Below, one piece after another: positions 31,540 through 42,560 of a DNA stretch of 64,000 nucleotides. The notes under the pieces are model-generated. The model ran no database searches. It was not told the DNA's origin and saw only the letters and a program-made list of their open reading frames with translations. The stretch spans positions 9,508,682 to 9,572,681 of the forward strand of contig JAQFVV010012398.1 of assembly GCA_028023455.1 (NCBI GenBank). Reading direction: 5' to 3'. This DNA is from Epiperipatus broadwayi (taxonomy: Eukaryota > Onychophora > Udeonychophora > Euonychophora > Peripatidae). Position numbers and translations under genes: made by a program. The first letter of the stretch is position 1, and each line of letters starts with the position of its first letter.

Positions 31540-34020
31540 CAATTCAAAACAAGAAAGTGATGTGACAAAAAATATCAAAGTAGTTGTACCAAAAGGAAAT
31601 TAAGTGAAATAAGAAAAATTACAGTTGAAAAGCAAAAAAAAATGTTTTGCACACATTTTTAAGAATTCACAATGATGATACAGAATTGGAAGGGATCAAT
31701 GAAGAAGATAAAAATATTCATATAAATGAAAATTTCTCCAGAAAAGATGTTCAGGATATTAAGATGGATATAGATAATAATCCTGAAAAAACCCATTTAC
31801 AAAAAGGTAACAGTATCATGGAAATAATTCCATGGGGAGTGTCTCAAAATAAAGAAATAGTAATGAATTACTAAATATAACAGATGACCCTGTTACATGA
31901 CCATAGAAAATGAGCCAACAAATGACAACTTATTTAATGAAAAAAGGACTACCAAAACTTAATGTGGATAAATTCCCTTGCCAAAATAATGGACATTTCT
32001 CAAAGATTCATCTTAAAAAAAAAAAACAACTTTCAAATAGTGAAATCATATATCATTTCTGGATAATATATTCTGATAAAAATGATAAAGAATTTTATTT
32101 TTATTGTCATCTTTTCTGTAAAAGTAAGGAGATTTCTTTGTCAACATCAGGATTCAATAATTGGCTCAATACCCACATCATACTGGCAGAGCATGAAAAA
32201 TCAAAGAATTATTTGGTTGCAATATTAAAATATACACAATTCAAATGGGACCTTTAGCTATGTAAAGTATAGACAAGGTGCAGTAGAAATTACTGAATCA
32301 AGAACCCTTGTGCATATAAAGTTTTTGAAAGATTATCAGTGATACAATTTCTAATTGAGCATAATTTGATATTTTGAGAATCTGTCAAAAACATAGGTGA
32401 TGTGAATAATGAAAACTTTCTAGGTATTATTGAACAGCTTTGGAAATTTCATCCAATAATTCAAGACTATCTTCAATGAATCACCAATGAACAAGGTTGA
32501 GAAGATTATCTAAGCAAAACAATTCAAAATAAATGAGTAACTTTAATCGGAAGTAAAGTCCAAAACCAGATTATAAATAAAATAAAATCAGGAAAGTACT
32601 TTGTTGTAATTCTTAGTTTACTTCAGATATCATCTACCAAGAAATGTCTCTTACACTCAAATGTTTCTTTGAATACATCACATGGTTTAATCAATGGTAT
32701 TTATAAAAGGTTACCAAATTTATAAATGTAGAAATCAGATCCAGAAAAAATTTATATGTTGCGCTGAAGTGAGAAATTAATTCTCTAGCAATAAATATTA
32801 ATATCAGGGGGCAAGGGTATGATAATGGTTTGAATGTGAAGGAAAAAATTTCTGGAGTTCAGGCTAAACCCTTAAAGGAAAATTCAAAAGCATTTTTACA
32901 CCCCATGTTGTCATAATTATAATCTTATTTTATTAGATAATACTACAACCTACTTCAATGCATTCACTTTTTTTTATATACTTCAATGTTTTTATATTTT
33001 ATTATCATCATCCACAAAAAGATGGTCAGTTCTCCATAAATATTTTAAAGTTTTACTATAAAGTTTCTTTGTGATACAAGTGGGAAGGTCATCTTCAAAG
33101 TGTTAAGGCAGTAAGGTATCAAATAGATGAAATCTATGATATAGTTCTTGAAATATCAGAAACATTAGAAGATCCTCAAGTAAAAGTAATGCAGAATTAT
33201 TTCTACAGTCAATAAAAGATTACAAGCTTAAAAGTATCCTTCATTTTTTGATATGATTTATTTTTTCAGGTAAATTTTATTAGCAAGAAAAGAAACTTCA
33301 TAGTGATTACATGTATATTTTTGTAACATTTCCTTCATTTGAAAGACTATTATGTTGTGGACCAAAAACAAGGATACTGGATTTAAGTAGGTATTACTTG
33401 AAACAAAAATACTCACAGAAGATTTGGAGATATTTTCAGAATTTCAAAATAAAAGTTTTATGAAGTTAATGATGAGCCCATTGTTAATCCTGCAGAACTG
33501 TTCAAAGTAAATTTTTTTAATGTAGCTCTGAATAAAGCAAAACAATTATTACAAATTCATTTTGAATAATTGAAAAATCCTATGGATTTATTTAGATTTT
33601 TAGAAAAAATTTCAAAAAATGGAAAAAGATGAACAAAAAAAAAAAAGCATGCAGCACAATTAGAAATTGCTTTGATGAATACTAAAATGAAACAAGAAGA
33701 CTCATCTACTGATTTTGTAAAGGAGATGGATATGAAAGTTCTAAAAAATATTCTTTTATTAGAATATTATAGAAAGCCTTCTACAATGTTTCAATTTCTA
33801 ATAGAAAATGATCTTCATTGCTCTTTTGATATATTTAACTATAACAATGTCTATTGTTTTTGGAGATAGGACATTTCTTCAGTTAAAACTAATAAAAAAA
33901 TATTTAAGGCCAACTATGACCCCAGATAGGCTAAACAGTTCAGTGACCCTATCCCCTGAAGATCAGGGAAGTATGGCAACTAGATTTTGATTTAATTTTA
34001 GAAGATTTCTCAGTGAAAAA
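31540..34020 (+). mobile_element. Dead hAT transposon (ZMYM/TTF zinc-finger type)
   Basis: A decayed transposase on the plus strand. The N-terminal part at 31910-32257 stays open for 115 codons: LPKLNVDKFPCQNNGHFSK, then FYFYCHLFCKSKEISLSTSG and FNNWLNTHIILAEHEKSKNY. This is the TTF-type zinc-finger region typical of 'ZMYM1-like' hAT proteins. Further decayed blocks follow: ENFLGIIEQLWKFHPIIQD (about 32410), IINKIKSGKYFVVILS (about 32570) and YDNGLNVKEKISGVQAK (about 32820). The C-terminal dimerisation region is at 33862-33990 (LQLKLIKKYLRPTMTPDRLN). Many stops. Terminal repeats not identified. Confidence 0.75.
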
Positions 34021-35786
34021 AGAAAACATTTTTACACACTGTTTTATAATGCTTCCAATACAGAGGATATATATACTTTGTTTAAATTATACTATTCAAT
34101 TATTAATTTTTTAAAACTAAAAATTGCATATTTATTTATAAAAATTATTGCACTAACTGAATCGGACCCTGTTTATATTATGCATAGGAATAGCAGAGAT
34201 TTAAGTTAAAGTTATCATCAAATTGTTACTTGAATGCTCAAACAACTATCATATGACTATTATAATACTATCAAAACTTTAGCTATTAGAAACTAACGAC
34301 AATATATATATATATATAGTTTATAAATATATTTATTAAATATTAGTTGCATGTAAATAATGTGAGTATAAATATACACAAAGAGTATACTCAATTATAA
34401 AAGTTTTCTTCTCTCTTTTTTTTTTAAATAAACATTTTAACCACTGAAGTTTACAATTCTATAATGGTTCTAATCCTGCTTACCTTTTTCAGAACAAAGA
34501 CTTATATTATTTAATCTAGATGTTCCTCATTCACAGTATCTGCCAAAAGCAGAATTAAATAAATCCTTTAGAGTACAATTACTGAATATATTATAGCAAT
34601 ATTTAACTCAATAACAGACTCCCTTACAATAGTTATCACAATGAGCTTAGGCAATATAATAAAGACAAAAACTAAATATATATATATAGGATTCATTAAA
34701 AACGAATTGAGCTTCTTTATACAGCACTTACTTAAAAATGATACTTAAGAGCAGTCAAATGGACAAACGGCAAATGTATGGATTACTTTTAATTCTTTCA
34801 TGATTGTTTCTTCTACAGAATAGCTGATTTAGAAAACACATCAGGCTAGTTGATTAAAGATAAATGAAAAGTAAGCTAAATCTTTGTTCTTTAGAAGACA
34901 TTTTAACAAGTCTACTTGATTGCTAAAAAGTAAAATTTTAATCATTAAAATGCTTGTATGAAATATTAGAAAATCAGATCAATTTTATTCCCCTCTCCTC
35001 GACATGCTAATAAAGAACTGATCTCAGATACTTTAGATTAATCTATTGTTTCAATTTATTTTTTATACTAATTCCTAAATATATTCATTGTCTAATCCAA
35101 TATTAATAACTAGATGGCATTGGAGTAAAGATACCTGTCAGTCAATATTCTGAAAATTTGGCTTGAAATTAGAGAGCAGTCTAAAACAAGAGCAAAACAT
35201 CTGTAATAAATAATTTTTATAAGGGGGAAAAAATCCATTCTAAGAATGAGATTATTTATGGCTATAATATATATATAATAAAAAACTAATATTGATAATA
35301 ATCACCATCTATCTCATTGTACAGTCAATGTTCCTAACTAAGAGTAAGCTTATAAATCATCCAGTATTATATAAGATAATGCTGGGTTTTGATCGTATAA
35401 TTTCTGTAATAATGAGGCCCAAATAGCATTTAGTATGCACACAACTTTTTCTGTTTATCCTAATTATGAAAAGAATCATTTAAATATTTAAAGATTAAAT
35501 AACTGACTATTGAGATATATGTGAGTACATTCCCCCCAGAGGCCTATTCAAATCACAAAGTGTTTGTGTGTTAACAAGAATAGCTGTGATTATGGGGCTC
35601 GAATGGGTTACTTAAATAAAACTGATAATATTTTAATTTTATGTAATGGATACTTTGTAAATCATATCTACATATGTATCCTTGAATTTTGTTACATTTA
35701 AACTTATAATACAAAGAAATTTTGATAAAAAAAATTATTAAACAAAAACAATTGTCTTGAAAGTGAGCATCTTAGAAATTTTTTTT
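34021..35786. other. AT-rich spacer, no gene recognised
   Basis: Contains short (TA)n tracts at about 34304, 34677 and 35265. No domain or repeat family recognised. Confidence 0.5.
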
Positions 35787-36112
35787 TTACAAAAGCCAAG
35801 CTATCAAGCAGTATATTACGGAAAAACTAAAACCAACATCGCTAATAGAGTCGCTTTGCATAAATACGTTTATCACAAAACAAAAAATATACAAGAAGGC
35901 AACTCCATCTTTGCTGAATATAAAAGAACAACAGGCCACATATTTGAGCCAGCCAATGCCAGCATTGTATGTGCTGAGAGACACGACACTAAACGCAACT
36001 TTAGAGAGGCATTCCACATAGCCAAGAACCCCAAGGCCATTAATAGAAGAGAGGCCTGCTTTGCTCTTTCCCGGAAATGGCAGCTCTAAGCAATTTGCAT
36101 AAAACACTTCAA

Positions 36113-36230
36113 GCGTTGTTAGCCGAGAGGTCATCGCACCGCCTTGCAAGCAAGTAGTTGGTTGCAGACGGTTGTGGGTTCGCATCCCGACTGATGCCAT
36201 GACATATGAGAAAAAAACCACTTAAACAAA
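36113..36230 (+). mobile_element. SINE head derived from a class II (Leu/Ser-like) tRNA
   Basis: An A box TTAGCCGAGAGG is at 36119-36130 and a B box GGGTTCGCATCCC at 36176-36188. They are separated by 45 bases, longer than in ordinary tRNAs, as expected for tRNAs with a long variable arm. The sequence between includes CCGCCTTGCAAGCAAG in the anticodon-arm position. An A-rich stretch follows (GAGAAAAAAACC). The lack of a proper acceptor stem and the A-rich tail argue for a SINE rather than a working tRNA gene. The 144-codon minus frame across it is a shadow. Confidence 0.65.
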
Positions 36231-36254
36231 ACATAGTTTTTACAGACTATTAGT

Positions 36255-36296
36255 AGCTATGATTATGAGAGCAAAGTGTCACGAAAGCGTTGAGCT
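36255..36296 (+). other. Structured, hammerhead-like motif of the Penelope element
   Basis: A 42-base segment starts AGCTATGATTATGAGAG, contains CACGAAAGCGTTG and ends AGCT. It aligns with segments at 52529-52569 (plus) and 51776-51816 (minus) in the other Penelope copy. The outer arms pair in both forms (AGCT/AGCT here, GGCT/AGCC there). The position of GAAA and the AUGA core recall hammerhead ribozymes, known from Penelope elements. The standard CUGAUGA core is imperfect, so cleavage activity is doubtful. Confidence 0.35.
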
Positions 36297-36310
36297 AAAT
36301 TTAAATTGTA

Positions 36311-36424
36311 CTTTTAATTCTAAGATCAGACTAGCTTCATTGTCTGTGCGTTATGCACATATATGTATTGTGAACCTTTATGTAAACAAAACTATAACAT
36401 AAACTGTTAATTTTGCTCTAATTA
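36311..36424. other. Spacer between Penelope and RTE fragments
   Basis: AT-rich, no motif recognised; may include the Penelope 3' end. Confidence 0.4.
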
Positions 36425-36905
36425 TATCATCATCAACCATTAACAATCCACTGCATGCAGTATAAAGGTCTCTCCAAGTTCAGTTCATCTTCTCTGATCT
36501 GTACCCTCTCTTCTCCACATCATCCCTGCACATCTTATTTCATCCATCCATCTCACATGTGGTCTCTTTCTGGGTCTTTTAAAATCTCTTGTAATTCTGT
36601 TTAAGTTTTCAAATGTCCATTTATTGTCATGTCCTTTGTCAATACGTTCAGCCCAATTCCACTTCAGTCTTTTAATTCTTTCAACAATGTCAGTAATATC
36701 TGTTTGTTCTCTTACCCATGTTTCGTGTTTTCAATTTCTTTTTGTTATTCCTAACATGCATCTCTCCATATTTTCTTGAGTGGCCTAAAATCTCTTTTTG
36801 CTCTTCTATTAAGTGTCCAAATCTCAGATTGATAAGTAAGAACTGGTAAAACACATTTATTAAAACCTTTCTTTTCAAACAAATAAGCATATTTCCTTTT
36901 AATTT
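36425..36905 (-). mobile_element. RTE-like LINE, 3' end of ORF2 and tail
   Basis: On the minus strand the translation gives FNKCVLPVLTYQSEIWTLN, then RRAKRDFRPLKKIWRDAC, and toward the end CEMDGWNKMCRDDVEKRGY and LYTACSGLLMVDDD. This matches the familiar C-terminal block of RTE-type LINEs (LTYGSETWTL...RAMER..L..., R.RW.D.I, ending in a GATGAT-rich tail; TCATCATC at about 36427-36434 on plus). Several stops and frameshifts; 5'-truncated at about 36905. Confidence 0.7.
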
Positions 36906-37843
36906 GAAGTTATTTCTATCAAAAGTACTTCAACTAAGTTTAATTCTATGATACTCTAATTATATATTAATTATATTTATAAAAACTAAAAATATTTATT
37001 GAAGTAGAAAGATTTAATCTATTATCAGTTTATCTCATAGCTAACATCTTAAAAATAGAGTAAATACAAAATAATTCATTAATCTTCACTTTCATTCATA
37101 ATTTAGCTCGCCCTTTCTCCCATGATATTCCAATAATATAGTAAGTATTTTTTACACTCATAACTTAGAATTTACTATGTTTTTATTCATTTCATTGTAG
37201 ATAAGTTTTTAATTACTTTGAAGCATACTTTGCTATTATGGTCTCCTATGAAATAATGCATAATTTAGCTCGCCCTTTCTCCCATGATATTCCAATAATA
37301 TAGTAAGTATTTTTTACCCCCATAACTTACACTTTACTAAAGTTATTACTGTTATTTTTTTTTGATCCACCCTAAAACCTTGCATTTCTAATAGATATCC
37401 CGCATAGAGGGCCTGAAAAACAACTGCTTGCAAAAATTGAACATATAGGCTGGTTAGTAAAAAAGCGAAACTGAAATTGTCACCTTTTGCCACATTACAC
37501 CAAAAAACTGTAACTCAGGTAGGTCATGTTATATATATATATTTTCTGCATTTTATGACGAATGTGATGAAGCTATCTATGAAATTGTAATTTTAGGTTA
37601 TACATTTCAAAATTGAGAGTTTGTGAACCAATATAAAAATAAAAATTTTAAAAATGTGAAAAATATCCTTTTTTTTTTATTATTTTTTAGTGGTAATGAC
37701 TACTTTATCAGCTTTATTACATTCTTTCATATTTGCACTTTATAAAAATGTATATATATATTTATTGTAATAAATTAGACATTTCATTTAAAATTGTATG
37801 TCCTCTAATTTTTTCTGGGAATTCAAAATGGCCGTTCAGGCCT
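36906..37843. other. AT-rich spacer with a 162-bp-period direct repeat
   Basis: About 79 bp starting CATAATTTAGCTCGCCCTTT at 37097 recur at 37259. The rest is AT-rich with no reading frame. GAGGCCTGAACGGCCATTTT (minus) marks the sequence just beyond the break of LINE C. Confidence 0.7.
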
Positions 37844-38641
37844 CTAAGGGATAAACTCCTTCATCTTGTCAACAAAGAATGAAAATGCACAATTTACATC
37901 ATTCAACTCAAAGATTAAATTCCAATCATATTTAGTAATTAATGATTGCAAACGATCATGAGATAAAAGTTTAAAACACTTTTTACTATGAGAAAAATTC
38001 TTTTTAAAAGTAACAACAATTCCTCTGTGATCTGTAAGACACCAATCCAAAAAAGATGTTTTCAAAAGAATATTTTCAGGACATCTAGCAAAGACGTGAT
38101 CAATAAGTGAAGATGATGAAGATGTAACACGTGTAGGATGAAACAAACATTGAATAAATCCAAAAAGTGACAGCATATTTAAATAATGTTGAGCAGCAAC
38201 AGAAATTTCACCAGAAATATCAATGTTCAAGTCACCAACAAGAAAAATGAATTTATCATTTAATTTAGTAAGCAAATCACCAAGTTCATCACTAAAGCTT
38301 TCAACTGTATGACTGCAAGACCTATACAGAGCAATAAGTGTTAATTTGTCTGAACCTAAAATGAAATTTAAAACAAGACATTCAGAAGAATCAAAAACTG
38401 CATCAATAGAATTATAATAAACTAAAACTCCACCTGACCTATTATTAATTCTAGAATTAATAATTGATGAATATCCCTCTAACTCATACAGTCCTTTTTC
38501 ACATTCCTTAATCCAGATCTCAGACAAAATTATAATATCAAATGAATAATCAAGTGAATGTAAAAAAATTAACAACTCATCAAAGTGTTTCCTCACACTA
38601 TGAATATTTATATAAAAAATCTTAAAATTTTCAATAGCCAA
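37844..38641 (-). CDS. LINE family C ORF2: intact apurinic-type endonuclease domain, RT missing
   Basis: 265 codons open on the minus strand. The domain order of an exonuclease-endonuclease-phosphatase fold is complete: FKIFYINIHSVRKHFDEL (Asn), SEIWIKE (catalytic Glu), YRSC, VGDLNIDI (Asp and Asn), SLIDHVFA and LTDHRGI (final Asp-His). This enzyme nicks the target DNA to prime reverse transcription. The frame ends at 37844 (FIP then stop), just after the endonuclease; no RT follows, so the element is 3'-truncated or broken by rearrangement. The ATG at 38641 lies 42 bp after the ORF1 stop. It resembles CR1/Jockey-group LINEs. Confidence 0.8.
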   Translation of the reverse strand: MAIENFKIFYINIHSVRKHFDELLIFLHSLDYSFDIIILSEIWIKECEKGLYELEGYSSIINSRINNRSGGVLVYYNSIDAVFDSSECLVLNFILGSDKLTLIALYRSCSHTVESFSDELGDLLTKLNDKFIFLVGDLNIDISGEISVAAQHYLNMLSLFGFIQCLFHPTRVTSSSSSLIDHVFARCPENILLKTSFLDWCLTDHRGIVVTFKKNFSHSKKCFKLLSHDRLQSLITKYDWNLIFELNDVNCAFSFFVDKMKEFIP

Positions 38642-38683
38642 ATTATCTTTTTCTGTAACAATATTTTTAAAAGATAATCCATG

Positions 38684-39618
38684 TCATAAATTAGACAAAT
38701 CTGATTCAGAACCAATCCTAATAGCCATATCCCCAGTATCTTTCCTCAACCAAATTTTCCCATCTTTAATCCAAACAAACCTATACTTATTTTCTTTAGC
38801 CATTGAACAAACTTTCCAAAATAATTTCCTATTTTCAGGTAACAAATCTTCATTCAAATATATACGCTTATCAGCTGTAGCAATAAGCAAAACATCAGAT
38901 AGATATAATTTAATTCTTTTACCTCCTAACAAAAATAAAACTCTTACCATTTTACTAACAAAATTAACTTTTATTACAGGCCTAAAACTACCTCCATATT
39001 TTAATCTATAAATAGAATTAATATAATTTTTATTAAAGTCTGACAATTCTAATTTTTTAGCTATATTTTCAACAATATTAAATAAATTTTCATCATTAGC
39101 ATATTCAATACCAACAATTTCAATATTGTTTTCTAATCTTTGCTGCTTTAAATAAAAAAAACTTCTTTTTGCAAATTGCATAACAAAGAATCTTGTGCTT
39201 TTACTTTTTCTTTCATTTCATTAAATTCTCTAATCAATATTTTTATATTATTTTGAACTAATTCAAGTTCTAAAGTAAGTTTAGCAAAATATTGAGATAA
39301 GGAATCAATATTATTCTGTAAAACAGGCAGCATATCAAGTTTTCTATTCATCTGCTGAAGTAATTCAAGACTAGAATTATTATCTAAAGAATTAGATAAG
39401 GAATCAGAACTAGATCCATCATTTAAAGTCAAATTTAAATTAGTTCCTGTTCTACAATTTTTACACCTCCATAATGCTTTATTTGTAGATGACATATTTT
39501 TAAATGTCTTTTCACTTACTGTACTACATTTAAAATGAACATTCCCATTACAACCCAGACAAGTTATAAAATTTCCACCAAAAGGAAGAGCTAAATGACA
39601 AGAATTACATTTATCCAT
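38684..39618 (-). pseudogene. LINE family C ORF1 with PHD-like finger, one frameshift
   Basis: Start ATG at 39618 (MDKCNSCHLALPFGGNFITC). Cys/His spacing C-x2-C...C-x2-C...H-x2-C...C-x2-C (CNSC, CLGC, HFKC, CKNC) is a PHD-type zinc finger as found in CR1/Daphne-like ORF1 proteins. A Ser/Asn-rich linker and a coiled-coil-like Leu-rich stretch follow (LLQQMNRKLDMLPVLQNNID). The frame breaks at about 39150-39180 in an A/T run. The shifted frame to 38684 then gives ENNIEIVGIEY, SIYRLKYGG and YLNEDLLPENRKLFWKV, the RRM-like nucleic-acid-binding domain of LINE ORF1. A single indel would explain the break, so the copy is fairly young. Confidence 0.75.
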
Positions 39619-40079
39619 AATAATAATAAAAACCTTAAGTTTTAAAACCAAACAAACAAAAAATAAAATTAAAACTAATTAAAATTCCAACAGAGATTAA
39701 AAAGTAAGATAATTAAGAATCTAAAGTAAAGATAAAAAAAAAAAATCAAAAAGAATAAAATAAATCAATTAAAAAAAATAAAAATTCCAACAAAAATAAA
39801 AAACTAAGATAAAAAAAAAATCTAAAACAAGATAAAAAAAATGGCTACTTAAAAATAAGTTAAAAGAAATCAATAAATAAAAATTGAAATATAAAACCAT
39901 AAGAAAATAAAATACATACAAAACAAGATCAATAAAATCTCCAAACTCTACTTAATAATACCATCACAAATAGGAAAAAAACTTAGCCAAATAATAATTA
40001 TAGAATTCAAAAATCAGAGACAAATAACACATGTTAACTCTACAAAGTCAGCAGCAATAATAATAATAATAAGTGCAGT
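39619..40079. other. A-rich 5' region of LINE C, possible divergent promoter zone
   Basis: On the minus strand this precedes ORF1 of LINE C. It contains two diverged copies of an AAAATTCCAAC...AAGATAAAAAAA unit (about 39678-39745 and 39779-39840), like the repeated 5' UTR monomers of many LINEs. No TATA or initiator could be assigned with confidence. Confidence 0.4.
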
Positions 40080-40271
40080 CCTGACGTATTACGATGGGAG
40101 CAAACTATTATTGGCTCTTAGTAACTTTTACAAAAGATCAGCAAAAATATCACTTGGAAAATTAACATAACAAAAAGAATTACAGGAATAAGCTATAAAA
40201 ACTTTTTTGAGCCAAGAAAGTAAGTATTTTTCCGATTTATTTAATAAATTAATAACCATTGTAAGGTTAAA

Positions 40272-41855
40272 ATGGCTTCAGGAAAATCAACAGTAAATGA
40301 GTTTATGTTGAAAAAAAGACATAAATATGTCTAGCGTTGAAGTTGATAAAACTGACTCAACCCAAAATAAACAAAAACAAACATATGCCAATATAACTAA
40401 AGTAATTTCAAAAACACAGGAAGGAGTAGGAAAAATAATTACAGAACAAAATAGTAGATTCAGAGAAATAATCGTAACAAAAATTAATGATCTACAATCG
40501 CAACAGGACAGTAACCTTGAACCTCCCCCCCATTGATAAATGGAATCAACAAGAACTGCAAGACATAAACATCGGTTTCAATAATATGATTCCTAAAAAG
40601 TTGCTTGCAACTATTAAAATTTTTTTTACAACATGATCTTTAGTACTAGCGGTAACAGATAGAAACCTCTCCTTATATAAATTTCTGAGAGAGTTGTTAT
40701 ATGAGAGCATAACGAAAAATTTGCTTTGGGATGCAATAGCAACTATTGGAAAACATCCTAACACAAGATATTTAGCGCTCGAATTCTTTAATGAACACCA
40801 AAGAGAAAGATTTAAAACCAAATTAAAATGCTCGGATATTATGCCTTGATTACAGTTGCTAAAAATTTACAAAACTGCTACACTGGCGTAATAAAAAATA
40901 CTTATTTTAGCTATAACATTCAAGATTTTAAAAAGCTAATGCAGCCATTTGGGGAAGGAATATATATAAAACCAATTTACTTAAATGATACTCCGATACC
41001 TATTGCAGCTAATAGTTTTAATTTCAAAATAAAATTAAAAGAAAATATTAACTCAGAAGATATACCAACACAAATGATTGATCAAGACGCTCTGTTAACT
41101 ATATATATCAGAGGGTTGAGGCCAAAATGCTTTAGATGTGAACAACGTGGACACATTACAGCTGACTGTGGAAAAAATAACAATGAATCACACAAACAAA
41201 GGAAGTTGACAGAGAATAACAGTTGAGAAATGAAGCTCAAATAAAAAATAGCAATACAGAAACAATGCAAGAAATACAAGACAATATTTTGCCAAATACA
41301 TATACCAAAAACACTGAAAGCCATTCAGACTTAACACAAGTTCAAGAAAGCAAGAAGTACACAAAATATATAATAACTGAAGATGGAGCAGAGCAATACA
41401 TTGCTGAAGAAAATAGTAACAAAAATAAACTACAAACTAAAAAATTATTAAATACATAAACAAAAATCTCAATTCCAGCTCAACACAATTATGAAAACAA
41501 AGAAACAAGTGAAGACAAACAAATGAGCATAACAAAAGACACAAAAATAATTTTAGATGATGATAAGAGAAAAAGAGAAGATAGTGAATTATCTCAACCA
41601 AATAAAATTAGAAACAATACCAATGAACTTATCATGGAATCAATTACACCAAATTTATCACAAATTAGCCAAACAAGTATAAGCAAAAAAAGAGGGTCAG
41701 GAAGACCCCCAAAAAACAAAAAAAATAAAAAGATCAGAATTGAAAAGCAAAACATCAAAGATCCAGAGCAAAAAAGGGAAGTCTTTGATACAACTGATGA
41801 AGAGATTGAGCTGGCATATGAAGATGTTCAAGAGTTGCTAACATTAGGGTATTAA
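40272..41855 (+). pseudogene. LINE family A ORF1: CCHC zinc knuckle and AT-hook-like motif
   Basis: Starts MASGKSTVNEFMLKKRH at 40272, then shifts frame at about 40325. A middle domain (about 40550-40830) reads LAVTDRNLSLYKFLRELLYE. The open stretch from 40828 leads to a retroviral-type zinc knuckle CFRCEQRGHITADC (about 41128-41170), which binds RNA. The C-terminal third is Asn/Lys/Glu-rich and carries RGSGRPPKNKKNKK at about 41690-41730. Its GRP core flanked by basic residues looks like an AT-hook and would suit binding to AT-rich DNA. It ends DVQELLTLGY at 41855. The knuckle is shared with copies A1 and A2; the AT-hook is visible only here. Confidence 0.7.
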
Positions 41856-41903
41856 AACACCTGGTGAAGAAAAAAAAGCAAGGGTATAGGATACAGAATT
41901 ATA

Positions 41904-42560
41904 ATGAAAGTTAGAATAGCTGCTATAAATGTCAGAGGTCTGAACCCAATTAACAAAATACATAAAATCAAAAATTGGATCAGAGACACACAACCGCATA
42001 TAATTGGACTCCTAGAGACAAAAATTTATGCAGGATCACAGGTGGATCCAGCAGTGTTTTTGGCTCAGGAAGGATACAGTGCATTCTCCAGAGACTCTTC
42101 TTCACCATCAGCAGGTACTGGAATCTTTATTTCTCATAAATGTCCATTTACAATGTTTAAAATATTTTACATTGATTCTAATCTACTGATGGCAACATTC
42201 CAGCACAAGAGTATAATAACTAATGTGGTGTTTGTATATATGCCAATTCAAACTAAAAAAATTGAAACAATAATTGCCAATATTAATTCCACACTAAGTG
42301 CTACATCAAATCCAACCATCATCATGGGGGATTTTAATCTAACATATCAGGAATTTACACACAGATGGATTCATAAAATTTCAGTTCCTCTGGTGAGTGG
42401 GCAGGGATTTTTACCAGACACAGCAATTTCTTTTCACAATAAACGTTTTTCTTCATTAATAGACAACATTTTATTCACCAATATTCCACCACCTAATGAC
42501 GATTAAACTCACTCCAACTACATTCTCTGACCACTCAGGACAAATCATCAGCATTAATCT
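41904..42560 (+). pseudogene. LINE family A ORF2 N-terminus: AP endonuclease
   Basis: MKVRIAAINVRGLNPINKIH (Asn motif), IIGLLETKIYAG (catalytic Glu), IIMGDFNLTYQEF (Asp/Asn), RFSSLIDNILFTN (SxID) and, after a frameshift at about 42500, TFSDHSGQIIS (Asp-His). All catalytic residues are present, so the frameshift is the main lesion. The 200-codon open frame starts at the ATG at 41904. Role: nicks genomic DNA to prime reverse transcription. Confidence 0.8.

Larger units (their letters stand above)
35787..36310 (+). mobile_element. Penelope-like element, GIY-YIG part, SINE-interrupted
   Basis: The plus strand is open from 35757 to 36089, and from about 35805 encodes a GIY-YIG endonuclease: AVYYGKTKTNIANRVALHKY (the YYG and the R-x3-H helix residues), ATxTGHIFEP-like KRTTGHIFEPANASIVCAE, and FREAFHIAKNPKAINRRE. 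GIY-YIG is the nicking domain at the C-terminus of Penelope proteins. The usual upstream Cys motif and the RT are missing (5' truncation near 35790). Downstream, a tRNA-derived insertion (36113-36230) separates it from a structured motif (36255-36296) also found in the other Penelope copy. Nonfunctional on its own. Confidence 0.8.

Noticed and set aside
36113-36197. Functional tRNA gene
   Set aside because: Good A and B boxes, but no acceptor stem pairing and an A-rich 3' flank; a SINE head fits better.
35787-36221. 144-codon frame on the minus strand
   Set aside because: Antisense of the GIY-YIG frame and the SINE head; no domain, and the plus frame carries the real motifs.
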